Shown here in pieces: positions 20,170 to 30,304 of a DNA stretch of 45,065 nucleotides; the stretch's first letter is position 1, and every line of letters begins with the position of its first letter. Source of the DNA: an uncultured Muribaculaceae bacterium (GTDB taxonomy: Bacteria; Bacteroidota; Bacteroidia; Bacteroidales; Muribaculaceae). The notes under the pieces are model-generated. The model was not told where the DNA came from. It saw only the letters and a list, made by a program, of their open reading frames with translations, and did no database searches. The position numbers and the translations under genes are program-made. The DNA lies in NCBI GenBank assembly GCA_947175145.1, contig CAMWLY010000009.1, forward strand, positions 1 to 45,065, written 5' to 3'.

Positions 20170-21657
20170 TCAGAACTGGAAATATATAAATGGCGAAACC
20201 TCTTCAGTCATAAATTCAATCACAAGCTGCACGGCTGTGATGAAACATATCAATTTTACAATCCAGGGTGAGCGTATAAAGCTTACCCTTATTTTATCAC
20301 CGATGCTTTCCGGAATAAAGTGGCATACAAACAAGATAATCATCATCACACACCAGACCATTCGAGCCTCAAAGAACTGAGGAATCTGATTCCAATGGAA
20401 GTTTACGAATATATTACTGATAATCAACACAGACTGCTCGAAATCCGCAGCTCTGAAGAATACCCAAAGCAGGGAAACATAAACGAATGTCAGAAGCCAT
20501 GAACAGAAAGATGTAAGAAAATTATCAGGAATCTTGCTTAGCCAGGGTTTGCATGCTTTGTGAACTGCAAGTCCGACACCATGCATCGCTCCCCAGAACA
20601 CAAATTTCCATGCCGCTCCGTGCCACAATCCTCCGATAAGCATAGTCAGGAAGTTATTGAGATATGTGCGAAACGTTCCCTTTCTGTTACCACCAAGCGG
20701 AATATATAGATAATCACGAAGCCATGAAGAAAGTGAGATATGCCATCTTCTCCAGAATTCCGTAAGGTTCCGACTTTGATATGGAGAATTGAAGTTTATT
20801 CCAAGCTTGAATCCCATAATCAGTGCAAGACCAATCGCCATATCGGAATAACCTGAGAAATCGCAATATATCTGCATGGTATAACCCAATACACCCATAA
20901 GTGTCTGAACACCGGTATATAATGCCGGGTCATTAAATATCAAGTCATTATACTGGGCTATGTAATCAGCAATAACCGCCTTCTTAAGAATGCCAATGAT
21001 AATCAGAAATAATCCGCCCCATATATCCTGCGAAGTAGCTTTTTCATTCTTTTCGAGTTGAGGAAGAAAATAATCAGCCCTGACTATCGGACCTGCAACC
21101 AGCGCCGGGAAAAATGAAAGGAAGAAGATATAATCAAGCCATGATTTTGTCGGAGCGATTTTCCCCTTATACACATCTACAACATAACTGATCGACTGAA
21201 ATGTATAGAATGATATGCCGACCGGAAGTATAATGTCCAAAGGCTGAAAATTACCCTCTACCATCATATTCCAATTCCAAAGGAAGAAATTGGCATATTT
21301 AAAGTAGCCTAATATAGAGAGTGATAATAAAATGGAGCACCACATCAAAGTGAGTCTGGCTGCCCCACTCCTAACCCTTACCATAATTTTTGACACTAAC
21401 CAGTCTACAAGAGAGGTTCCCATCAGCATCAAAAAGAAAAGCCCGCTGGATTTATAATAGAAATAGAGCGAGAACGCCACTACGAAAAGCGACATCTGAA
21501 GCTTGCTACGCTTCAGAAGCGCATATATCGGTAGAAATATAAGAAACAATATCCAGAAAACTCCGCTCGAAAAGAGCATTGGAGCGGTGGAATCATACTT
21601 GAATTGATCGATGAAATTGCCGACAGCAATTTCAGTTATTTCCGGAATGGCAAGCAT
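20170..21657 (-). CDS. MBOAT family O-acyltransferase (AlgI/DltB-like)
   Basis: FWRRWHISLSSWLRDYLYIPLGGNRKG, GGLWHGAAWKFVFWGAMHG. Confidence 0.93.
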   Translation of the reverse strand: MLAIPEITEIAVGNFIDQFKYDSTAPMLFSSGVFWILFLIFLPIYALLKRSKLQMSLFVVAFSLYFYYKSSGLFFLMLMGTSLVDWLVSKIMVRVRSGAARLTLMWCSILLSLSILGYFKYANFFLWNWNMMVEGNFQPLDIILPVGISFYTFQSISYVVDVYKGKIAPTKSWLDYIFFLSFFPALVAGPIVRADYFLPQLEKNEKATSQDIWGGLFLIIIGILKKAVIADYIAQYNDLIFNDPALYTGVQTLMGVLGYTMQIYCDFSGYSDMAIGLALIMGFKLGINFNSPYQSRNLTEFWRRWHISLSSWLRDYLYIPLGGNRKGTFRTYLNNFLTMLIGGLWHGAAWKFVFWGAMHGVGLAVHKACKPWLSKIPDNFLTSFCSWLLTFVYVSLLWVFFRAADFEQSVLIISNIFVNFHWNQIPQFFEARMVWCVMMIILFVCHFIPESIGDKIRVSFIRSPWIVKLICFITAVQLVIEFMTEEVSPFIYFQF

Positions 21658-21661
21658 CGCA

Positions 21662-22450
21662 CTATTTATTCAGAGCCTTTAGGAAAATGATATTAGGATT
21701 CGACTTCGTGATAGTAGAATCGGGGGGAGCCGCAAGAAATGGGTGTGCGGATTTGGGAATCCATCGCATAATCGAGTCTACCCAATCTGCCGAAGATTGA
21801 CGAGTCGGGTGAATATGATCCGCCTTTCTTTTAAACTCCATTCCTGCTGATCGGAAGAATGAACCCCTGGAGCAGGTACGCTCCAACAGATCGTTGATTC
21901 CTGCATCTTCTTTCCAGTTGGGAGGTCCGATCCACACGTAAGGGATTGTATCGATCACAGCGAGAATTTTTTCTATATACGGCAGTCTCGTTTCCGGCTT
22001 TTGAATATAAAGCTCATTACTACCGAGAGATATGAAAATCTGAGTCGGCCTGAACTCTCTGATATAATGCGCCAGAGTGTCATGCTCAGCCCATATTTTG
22101 GTGTTTGAAGAATCCCAGTTAACCGAGTGAATGGTATGTCCATTCTGTTTGGCATACTGGGCAAGCCTCAATGCCAGATTGAACGTCATGGAATCACCGA
22201 ATATCAATATCGATTGCGGCAACGAGTCAGTTTTAATCTCCAGAGGTTTGGATTTAACTTCTGCTATACTGTCAGCCTTAGCCACCGAGTCAGCTTCAGC
22301 TTTATGATCTTTCCAAAGATCAGCTATAAGAGGTGTTTTGCGTAAAGTTTTACCACCTATAGAAATATCATCGGAAAATGCTACTGTCAATACAGCCGCC
22401 AGAGCGAGTGCAAGAAGTAACCATAATCCTGTGTATGCATTTTTAAACAT
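21662..22450 (-). CDS. SGNH/GDSL-type hydrolase, membrane-anchored
   Basis: N-terminal TM; ILIFGDSMTFN, FISLGSNEL, DHIHPTRQS (GDS / GxN / DxxH blocks). Confidence 0.85.
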   Translation of the reverse strand: MFKNAYTGLWLLLALALAAVLTVAFSDDISIGGKTLRKTPLIADLWKDHKAEADSVAKADSIAEVKSKPLEIKTDSLPQSILIFGDSMTFNLALRLAQYAKQNGHTIHSVNWDSSNTKIWAEHDTLAHYIREFRPTQIFISLGSNELYIQKPETRLPYIEKILAVIDTIPYVWIGPPNWKEDAGINDLLERTCSRGSFFRSAGMEFKRKADHIHPTRQSSADWVDSIMRWIPKSAHPFLAAPPDSTITKSNPNIIFLKALNK

Positions 22451-22537
22451 ACCGGCAATTAAGGATTTACCTGTAGATGCGAATATAATTTATTCCGGTC
22501 GTGACCTGAAACTTAAACCCCTGTCACAACGGACTTG

Positions 22538-22569
22538 CAAAATTACAATCTTTTTTCGAAATATCTCAA
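22538..22569 (-). promoter_or_regulatory. Promoter for SGNH-MBOAT unit: -33 TTG and -7 TAATTTTG
   Basis: minus-strand TTG (22569-22567), 21 nt spacer, TAATTTTG (22545-22538). Confidence 0.5.
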
Positions 22570-22620
22570 TCTTTCAAGAAGATAAGTGATATAATTTTTT
22601 TTCATCGCGTATCTTCTTAA

Positions 22621-25092
22621 CTATTCAAGATCTACCACAGTTATACCGGCACCCCCGAATCGAATATCTTCATCTGCAAAGGCCTTAACAGCAGTATTCG
22701 CCTTCAATTGTTGCCTGATAAGTGTCTTCAGAATACCATGGCCGGTGCCATGCAGGATTCTCACTCTGCCGGCATTAAACTGCACTGCATCATCGAGGAA
22801 ATATGTCACTGCCTGAATTGCTTCATCTGCCCGCATGCCACGCACATCAATTTCATTTCTGAAATTAAGTTGACGCCGGCGACTCTCTTCGGTTGTAGCG
22901 ACAGAGACCGATGAGGAAGCCGCCAATGCATTATTCTTGGGCTTCTTTGCTGCAGTGAGTCGAGACACTTCAACAAACGTTCGCAATGCACCAAAAGCCA
23001 CCTCCGCCTTCTTACCGGATAAAGACAATACAACTCCGGTGGTTCCGGAACCCTCCAGCTTCACATAATCACCTGTTTCTATCTTCTTCTGCGAAGGTGT
23101 TACAGTTTCTTTTACGGGTTTCTGCTTATTACTGTTTCTGCTCTTGTGCTTGAGTTCAGGAATGGAATCAGCTTTTTGAGATAGAATGTCATTCTTCTCA
23201 TTATCTTGGGCATATTCCTTAAGTTCTGCTCTTAACTGTTTGGTTTTCTCCTTTTCCGCTTGTGCTTTTCTGATTTCAAGAATAGTTCTCTCGATCTTTG
23301 CATTTGCTCTTTGCAGTATCTCTTTAGCCTCGCGCTTGGCATCATCTATAATTGCACGCCTTTGCGCCTTCAAATCACCCGCAACCTCCTCATATAGGCT
23401 AAGTAATGAATCAAGCTTATTCTCTTTTTCCTTAATATTCTGGCGTTTGTTGCTCCAATATTTTCGGTCGCGTGCAATATCGGATAAATATTTATCAATA
23501 TTTACATAATCTTCTCCTACTATCTGCTTGGCAAGATTAATCACCGATGAAGGCAGGCCCATCTTGTGTGCGATATCGATTGCAAACGAACTTCCGGGAT
23601 TACCTATGGAAAGCTGAAATGTTGGCTCGAGCTTGGCTCTGTCGTAGAGCATAGCGCCATTTACAAAACCGGGCGTTTCTTCAGCGAATGTTTTAAGATT
23701 TTGATAGTGAGTTGTAACCACACCGAAACAACCGTTTTTGCCGAGGGTCGTAAGAATAGCCTGAGCCATGGCACCTCCGATCTGTGGTTCAGTGCCGGAA
23801 CCCATTTCATCGGCAAGCAGAAGTGTCCGATTATCTGAATGCTGTAGAAAAAACCGCATATTCCTCAGATGCGAAGAATAAGTGGAAAGATCATTCTCAA
23901 AAGACTGCTCATCACCTATATCAATCATGAGCTTCTTGAAGAATCCCATGTGTGAGTTGTCATACAATGTTGGCATCAACCCGCATTGCATCATATACTG
24001 TACTGTCGCTACAGTCTTCAGGCAAACGGATTTACCTCCGGCGTTAGGACCGGAAATAATAAGTATCCTTTGCTCTGATTTAAGAATGATGTCGAGAGGT
24101 ACCACTTTACGTCCGCTCTCTCTAAGAGACAATATCAAGGCAGGATGCTTGGCATGATACCATTCGATTTCGGACTTATCCTCCAGATGCGGTCTTTGTG
24201 CACCAAGATCTAAAGCCAGAATCGCTTTTGCATTTATAAAGTCGAGCAACCCGAGCACACGCAGCGAGGCTTCAATATCTGCTGTGTAAGGTCTGATAGC
24301 ATCAGCCAATCCGATCAGAATTAAAGTTTCTTCACGCTTCTCATCCATCTGCAGCTCACGAAGTCTGTTGCCGGCTTCGACCACTTCTGCCGGTTCGATA
24401 AAAACGGTTTTCCCTGTGGCGGACTCATCATGAACAATACCTGATATTGCTCGCTTCGAACCGGCAGAAACGGGAATAACCAATCTTCCGTCGCGTATTG
24501 AAGGTGCGGCATCCCGCTCTATCAAACCGGCACTTATTGCAGAGTCCATCACGCGGCGCATGGCCCGTTGCATTGAGCCATTAGCACGTTTTATCGATTG
24601 CCTTATTTCATAAAGCTTCGGAGAGGCAGTATCCTTGATTTCACCAAACTTATTGATAGCATTGGATATAATGCGCACCAACTCCGGAAATGATGCGAGG
24701 GATTCAACATCCTTTCTAAGCGCCGGGAAGATATATTCCTCTGATTCATCAGCAACCTGCGAATCGAAGAATTTGCGAATCTCTGCCATTGATTCAAGCA
24801 TCTGCATTACTCTGAGGAGTCTTTCTGCAGACATAAATGAATTACTTGCTTTTATTTCTGAGAGAAATGGCAAGACATCATGTGAACCGGGTGCAGGATA
24901 GGGGAATGCCCCGGAGTGGATACGCATCATTTCTTCGACACTGTCGAGTCTATGTATAGTTTCTGCGAAATCCGTGGAAAATTCCATAGACTCGCATTCA
25001 AGTTTTCCTAATCTGCTTGTGCAGGCTGCGCTTACTACACGCCTTATGGAATCAAATCCGATTTTATTCTCAAAATCGCGGGGATATATCAT
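22621..25092 (-). CDS. mutS2: Endonuclease MutS2 with C-terminal Smr domain
   Basis: ISGPNAGGKSVCLKTV, DEMGSGTEPQIGGAMAQAIL, C-terminal IDVRGMRADEAIQAV...ILHGTGHGILK. Confidence 0.95.
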   Translation of the reverse strand: MIYPRDFENKIGFDSIRRVVSAACTSRLGKLECESMEFSTDFAETIHRLDSVEEMMRIHSGAFPYPAPGSHDVLPFLSEIKASNSFMSAERLLRVMQMLESMAEIRKFFDSQVADESEEYIFPALRKDVESLASFPELVRIISNAINKFGEIKDTASPKLYEIRQSIKRANGSMQRAMRRVMDSAISAGLIERDAAPSIRDGRLVIPVSAGSKRAISGIVHDESATGKTVFIEPAEVVEAGNRLRELQMDEKREETLILIGLADAIRPYTADIEASLRVLGLLDFINAKAILALDLGAQRPHLEDKSEIEWYHAKHPALILSLRESGRKVVPLDIILKSEQRILIISGPNAGGKSVCLKTVATVQYMMQCGLMPTLYDNSHMGFFKKLMIDIGDEQSFENDLSTYSSHLRNMRFFLQHSDNRTLLLADEMGSGTEPQIGGAMAQAILTTLGKNGCFGVVTTHYQNLKTFAEETPGFVNGAMLYDRAKLEPTFQLSIGNPGSSFAIDIAHKMGLPSSVINLAKQIVGEDYVNIDKYLSDIARDRKYWSNKRQNIKEKENKLDSLLSLYEEVAGDLKAQRRAIIDDAKREAKEILQRANAKIERTILEIRKAQAEKEKTKQLRAELKEYAQDNEKNDILSQKADSIPELKHKSRNSNKQKPVKETVTPSQKKIETGDYVKLEGSGTTGVVLSLSGKKAEVAFGALRTFVEVSRLTAAKKPKNNALAASSSVSVATTEESRRRQLNFRNEIDVRGMRADEAIQAVTYFLDDAVQFNAGRVRILHGTGHGILKTLIRQQLKANTAVKAFADEDIRFGGAGITVVDLE

Positions 25093-26210
25093 ACAGGAAT
25101 TACGAGTAGCGGTAGATCGTTTTCAAACAGGATTCGGTGCGCCAAAGTCGGCTTGAAGAATCTTGTGAAGGCACTCGACTTCTTATTTGGCACAATGAGC
25201 ATCTGTATATTATTGTCTGTGATAATCTGACTTATCCTGTCATCGAACTTCCCTTTTGAAGTGCTTTCAACTTTAAATTTCGCGGTCGGGTACAGCTGAG
25301 CGAAATAATTGCATAGTTTCGACAGGTCACTTGATGCGGGGCCGGAGACATTGTCGCTTGCAGCGACAAGATGTATATCCACCTGAGGATATTTCAATGC
25401 TCGCATAATACCTCGCATAGTCACCATATCGATTGGTGTTTGAGTACAGAAGAGCAATACTCTCTTGATACCGGAAAGAGACCCTTCAAAATTATCGGGA
25501 ACAGTAAATACCGGTGTGCGACATGCATCAATAACTTCGGCTGTAACGCTGCCTACAAGATCATTGGCCTTCTTATGCACACCCCGAGTGGCCATGACAA
25601 TCAGCATCGGGTGTTTGTCACGGCAATAGTCATGAATTATCTTTTCAGGAACTCCCTCCTTCTGCACCAATTTATAATCGCCGATATCGGGGATATTCCC
25701 TTTTTCCTGTTCGGCTTTGATTCGCTTTTTAAATGCTTTGAATCTTGATGCAGCCAGGGCAATCATATCTGATTCAGCAATCATATCTATCTGCTCGGAG
25801 TCGGATTGCACCTCAGGATATGGTTCCGAAGGAGTAAAAATTGGAGAAATATAGGTATTGATTAGAGTAACCTTGACTCCAAATATTTTTGCAAGATTAA
25901 AACCGGCTCGTACTGCCAATAAACTTGCGTCGGTAAAATCCACCGGTATCAATAATTCGCTACCAATACCGGAAAGTCTGGCCATAGCCAATGGAGCAGC
26001 TGCATTTTCACCGCTTTCTATAACCTGAAGTCCGACAGTCAGATCAGATACCGGGATGCGCACCTTCTTAACTCCCGCCGGTAGCGGCAACTGGTCAAGG
26101 TGCACATCTTCAAGCATCACATTTATGCCATGAGATTCCAATACTTCCTTGAGTTTTGTGGCGCGCTCATCGGTATGAACCACAAGTGTAATAAAATCAG
26201 TTTGCTCCAT
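25089..26210 (-). CDS. Universal stress protein, two UspA-like domains with short N-terminal signal-transducing-like domain
   Basis: LIPVDFTDASLLAVRAGFNLAKIFGVKVTLINTY, MLIVMATRG; stop overlaps mutS2 start. Confidence 0.85.
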   Translation of the reverse strand: MEQTDFITLVVHTDERATKLKEVLESHGINVMLEDVHLDQLPLPAGVKKVRIPVSDLTVGLQVIESGENAAAPLAMARLSGIGSELLIPVDFTDASLLAVRAGFNLAKIFGVKVTLINTYISPIFTPSEPYPEVQSDSEQIDMIAESDMIALAASRFKAFKKRIKAEQEKGNIPDIGDYKLVQKEGVPEKIIHDYCRDKHPMLIVMATRGVHKKANDLVGSVTAEVIDACRTPVFTVPDNFEGSLSGIKRVLLFCTQTPIDMVTMRGIMRALKYPQVDIHLVAASDNVSGPASSDLSKLCNYFAQLYPTAKFKVESTSKGKFDDRISQIITDNNIQMLIVPNKKSSAFTRFFKPTLAHRILFENDLPLLVIPV

Positions 26211-26239
26211 ATAGCAAATTTAGTCAAAAAAAAGAAAAT

Positions 26240-26275
26240 GGCAGTGTGTAAAAAATCAATTTTTTACACACTGCC
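26240..26275 (-). terminator. Intrinsic terminator, 17 bp perfect arms with 2 nt centre
   Basis: GGCAGTGTGTAAAAAAT-CA-ATTTTTTACACACTGCC; on minus strand followed by ATTTTCTTTTTTTG. Confidence 0.85.
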
Positions 26276-26296
26276 TGAATTTTACTTTAGAAGGAA

Positions 26297-26554
26297 TTAC
26301 TTCTCCTTTTGTTCTTCAAGAATCTTGAGAGCCATATCATAAATTGTGGTATCATCTAAAACCACAATTCCTCCATCAGGTCCCGGTTCGATGTGCATGC
26401 CCGCATTCTTGCCATACTGATAGTTTACTCCTCCGAAATAGTTACGCACTGTCTGCACGGTAACATTGAGTTCATCGGCAATTCTGTGAGTTGAGCCGTC
26501 AGGCAAGCTATCTTTGAGACGACGGAGTTCGTTAAATGTGATGGTCTTACTCAT
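26297..26554 (-). CDS. Small HTH DNA-binding protein (start corrected to MSKTITFNEL)
   Basis: HRIADELNVTVQTVRNYFGG helix-turn-helix pattern. Confidence 0.7.
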   Translation of the reverse strand: MSKTITFNELRRLKDSLPDGSTHRIADELNVTVQTVRNYFGGVNYQYGKNAGMHIEPGPDGGIVVLDDTTIYDMALKILEEQKEK

Positions 26555-26714
26555 AATTTTTGAATTTTGGTGAATTTGCAAATTGTAGTTTACGGAGAGG
26601 AGGGGTTGATTCTATCTTTTGCTAAATTACACAAATTTTAATTTTCACCAAAATTGAACATCATAATATTATATTGTTATAAAACATATTTTTAATACTC
26701 ATTCAATATCTTAA

Positions 26715-27527
26715 TTAGTGTATATCTACAGGAGATACTTGACTTGCGGGAAGCCAACCATTGAAATCTGAATTAAGTCTGACCTTATACCATTCGGGAG
26801 TATCCACTCCGTCGGGCCAAGTGTCAGTGATTTTCATGATTGTACCCTTATGAAGTGCCACCGGATTCTCTTTGGAATTGAGTGACGGCTCAGCCATCAA
26901 ATGGACTTTGGCGGAAGTGACAACGGCTTCATCTGACACATAGCCTCCGGCCATGAACGCAAATATCAGAAATACTACCGATACAGTGAAAAATATTATT
27001 GATGCAAAGAATCCTGTCTTGCGTATCAGAACAGGTGTGGTAAATAGATAAAGGGCCACACAGGCTATAAATCCTAAGAAACATACAACCGACCACACAC
27101 TCCAGGTGTCCGACAGGTGTCTGCTTTTAATACTCCTTGAAACTCTGCTGAAAAATGGTTCAGAATCCGGTGAAAATGAAAATTTCTTCCCTTTAAGTTC
27201 ACCTTTATTTGCCTCGGCAACCCTCTCTTCGATGAAATTTAAATTGGCTCTGGCTTTAGAATTGCCGGGGTCAATTCTAAGGCATCTCAAATAGTTAAGG
27301 GTCGCCATACCATAATCACCACTCCGAGAATATGCATTACCCAGGTTATACAGCATTGCCGCTGAGACGCCATGCTTGGCGATAATATCCTCGTATTGAC
27401 GAATTGCGCCGGTATAATCTCGGGAATTATAAGCCGAATCCGCCGATGCCGTAATCGATACACCTGAAGCATACATTGAACCCAAAGAGAATACTATGGC
27501 AATCAATGCAATTATAAATTTACTCAT
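26715..27527 (-). CDS. batE: BatE-like TPR + SH3-like protein
   Basis: signal peptide, TPRs, 2 TM, C-terminal SH3b-like region; last gene of Bat operon. Confidence 0.83.
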   Translation of the reverse strand: MSKFIIALIAIVFSLGSMYASGVSITASADSAYNSRDYTGAIRQYEDIIAKHGVSAAMLYNLGNAYSRSGDYGMATLNYLRCLRIDPGNSKARANLNFIEERVAEANKGELKGKKFSFSPDSEPFFSRVSRSIKSRHLSDTWSVWSVVCFLGFIACVALYLFTTPVLIRKTGFFASIIFFTVSVVFLIFAFMAGGYVSDEAVVTSAKVHLMAEPSLNSKENPVALHKGTIMKITDTWPDGVDTPEWYKVRLNSDFNGWLPASQVSPVDIH

Positions 27528-29332
27528 GATTTCTTCTTAAAAGCGTTTTCGATATTATTTATGGTTCTCGCGGCTTCGTTATAAGCGGTCTGCATATCGT
27601 TTCCTTCTGCAGAAGAGTATTTTGCAAATTCAGCATTATCTATAGCACCGATAAACTCCTGAATAATTTCTTCCGGCACATCTTTCGATGCAAGTACCTG
27701 ACGAATATTGTCGCGCATAAGTGCTGATGTGGGCATTTTCAATTTATCTGCTATATAACCCCAGAGAGCGGAGAGAATTTCGTCATAAAAGAGGTCACGC
27801 TTATTTGCCCGCATAGCAATTTCCGCTTTTTTAAGCCGCTTACGTGCAATTCGATCTGCTCTTCTTGCATTAAGGGCAGCCACATCTGCATGGCGACCTG
27901 CATATATCTGCAACCATACGAAGACCACCGCAAGTATAACTACCGGTATGATAAACCATAACCAGTAGGTGAAACTGTATATTCGGGGCACTCTGGTTTT
28001 GGCTATTTCTGAAATGTTGATGGCTTGCAGATCAGAGTCAAATTTAAGTCTCTTTCTCGCAGATTCGGAACCCTCCTTACCTTTACCTACAGAAATGGTA
28101 TATCCTTCGGCCACTGATGATTCATATTTCCCGGTCTCCGGATTAAAATATACCAATTTTACAGGTGGAATCTTAAATTCACCCTCTTCAAGAGGCATAA
28201 ATGAATAATCAAATGTGACACTTCCTGTCAAATTACCTCCGGCAAGCTTAACATCATTTTTAGTATTCGGTGTATATATCTCAAGTTCCTGAGGATAGAG
28301 CGAAACCAAATCAGGCATCTGCACATATTTCAGATTACCGCGTCCGGTAAGGGTATATACTATTTGAGCCGCCTGATTTGTTTTAAACTCCGATGATTTA
28401 AGTGATGATGTAAGTTTAAATTTCCCTACCCCACCAGAGAAATCGGCAGGCTTCGGATTTGGCAAACTTTTAACATTGACCACCAGATCGTTGGGAGTGA
28501 CATTGAGTTGAAGAGGGGTTGAAACCGACATGGTGCCAAAGAATGGCTGATGATAATATTCCCTGCTATCGACCGATATGGTATAAGTATTGCCTTGAAC
28601 CTTGAGATTACCGGCCATTTGAGGGAATATAACATACTTCGCAATCACCGCAGTCGCGTAGGTCTTGCCTTGATAATTCTCAAAAGTCAGTGAATTCGAA
28701 ATATCCTTGGATTCCTCCACCACAAACCCGTCGAACTTCGGAGAAGCAGTTGCACCTATGAATTTAATTGCATCGTAAGTAGTATAAAGTTTGACCGTAT
28801 AAGTCAACGCTTGCTGTTCATAAGGTGAATTATCGGATACTGTGGCACGCAGAAAGAGATTTCCATCGCCTTTGCCGATATATTTTGGCTTTGAATCATC
28901 GTCGGCATCATGAGTTGTATTAGGAGTATTCGCTGATTGAGCCGGCATTGCACTACCGATAGCATATTTAGGCTGATTCCCTCGCAATGAGCCTGCTTTA
29001 ATAACGGGCACTGTGTAACTGCCCGCCTTTTCCGCACGATAAGTACCGCTATAAACAGATGAATAAGTTTGTGTTGTAACCCCGTTGACGCTGCTGAAAC
29101 TTGATGATTCACCCGACTTATCGAAATACAATAATTTGGCACCGGGTAATTCCGGTGCAGAAGGCACCTCGCGGGAATCTTTGACTTCTATTGTAATATA
29201 GAAGCGGTCTCCGACTTCAATCTGTCTTTTTCCCCGGTCGGGTTGTATACTGACTTTGATCGATGCTCCCGACAATTGCAGAGTCATCGTCAAAATCAAA
29301 AATATATATATCAGTAGTCTTTTGGTTGTCAT
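27524..29332 (-). CDS. batD: BatD family protein (full length, TM plus cytoplasmic tail)
   Basis: IKVSIQPDRGKRQIEVGDRFYITIEV..., LPNPKPADFSGGVGKFKLTSSLKSSEFKTNQAAQIVYTLTGRGN. Confidence 0.9.
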   Translation of the reverse strand: MTTKRLLIYIFLILTMTLQLSGASIKVSIQPDRGKRQIEVGDRFYITIEVKDSREVPSAPELPGAKLLYFDKSGESSSFSSVNGVTTQTYSSVYSGTYRAEKAGSYTVPVIKAGSLRGNQPKYAIGSAMPAQSANTPNTTHDADDDSKPKYIGKGDGNLFLRATVSDNSPYEQQALTYTVKLYTTYDAIKFIGATASPKFDGFVVEESKDISNSLTFENYQGKTYATAVIAKYVIFPQMAGNLKVQGNTYTISVDSREYYHQPFFGTMSVSTPLQLNVTPNDLVVNVKSLPNPKPADFSGGVGKFKLTSSLKSSEFKTNQAAQIVYTLTGRGNLKYVQMPDLVSLYPQELEIYTPNTKNDVKLAGGNLTGSVTFDYSFMPLEEGEFKIPPVKLVYFNPETGKYESSVAEGYTISVGKGKEGSESARKRLKFDSDLQAINISEIAKTRVPRIYSFTYWLWFIIPVVILAVVFVWLQIYAGRHADVAALNARRADRIARKRLKKAEIAMRANKRDLFYDEILSALWGYIADKLKMPTSALMRDNIRQVLASKDVPEEIIQEFIGAIDNAEFAKYSSAEGNDMQTAYNEAARTINNIENAFKKKS

Positions 29333-29383
29333 CTTGGGTTATCTATTTATTTCGCAGATTTAGGAGTAATCGGCTAATACCGG

Positions 29384-30304
29384 CTATATTTCAAGCCTTT
29401 CTCTTTTAGCAGTTGAGGATTTTACATTGATTTTTACCGGTTCTGAGGTTACTCTCTCATATTGCTTGGTTACAGGATTAAAGAAATCATAATGCGTTTC
29501 CCCTATAATTATTTCTTTACGCTCTGTGGGAATGAATGTGCATTCAAGCCTCAATTCATTGATTAACTGACCTCTATCAAATCTTTCTTCTCTTTCTTCC
29601 TGCACGGAGCGAAGTTGGATTCCTTCACCAAAAGCACTTCGATACTCCGGCATCGTGTTTGCACCGATAAGTCCGGTGCCCCGCAGGATTATATAGACGG
29701 TGGCCTCCTCATTTACAAATATATCACCCTTAGGCAGTATGGTTTGTATACCGAATTCACCGACAGAACCGGAAAAATTCAAATCATCTTCTGGTTGAGG
29801 TAAATCTTTCACCTTGATATTTATGGATTGTGGTTTAAGCACTCTTTCCTCGGTGCGATAGCCGCGTCGAGGACCCCAGAATGGATCATTGATTATGGTC
29901 GGAATATTTAAAGCTACCTTATATTCGGGACTTACCAACTTTTTATTCCCCTTATCGGCAAAAGATACCACTCGTGTTTCGAGAGGATACACTATAACTC
30001 TTCTTCCGTCTCGATAATCTTCATAGGGGTTGCCTGCATAATCCACCTTCTGATTCGTGCTGAATTCCCCTTTGTCAAGTCTGATTTCACCTGAGGGCAC
30101 AGCGCTCTGCACAGTCCTGAAATCAGTTACCAATTCCACCGTAACTGCAGTGGGCTGATCTATATATATTACATTCTCAGGCACACTGAACTCAAGAGCC
30201 ATATATGCCCTTTTTATGTCAAAATTATCACGCTCGCCCCCATGGCTATATGCAATTGTCGCAGTGAGGAGAACAGCTGTCAGCAACCGATTGATTTTTA
30301 CCAT
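29384..30304 (-). CDS. BatD-like paralog lacking the TM/cytoplasmic region
   Basis: KDLPQPEDDLNFSGSVGEFGIQTILPKGDIFVNEEATVYIILRGTGLIG parallels the BatD repeat; ends without a TM segment. Confidence 0.78.
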   Translation of the reverse strand: MVKINRLLTAVLLTATIAYSHGGERDNFDIKRAYMALEFSVPENVIYIDQPTAVTVELVTDFRTVQSAVPSGEIRLDKGEFSTNQKVDYAGNPYEDYRDGRRVIVYPLETRVVSFADKGNKKLVSPEYKVALNIPTIINDPFWGPRRGYRTEERVLKPQSINIKVKDLPQPEDDLNFSGSVGEFGIQTILPKGDIFVNEEATVYIILRGTGLIGANTMPEYRSAFGEGIQLRSVQEEREERFDRGQLINELRLECTFIPTERKEIIIGETHYDFFNPVTKQYERVTSEPVKINVKSSTAKRERLEI

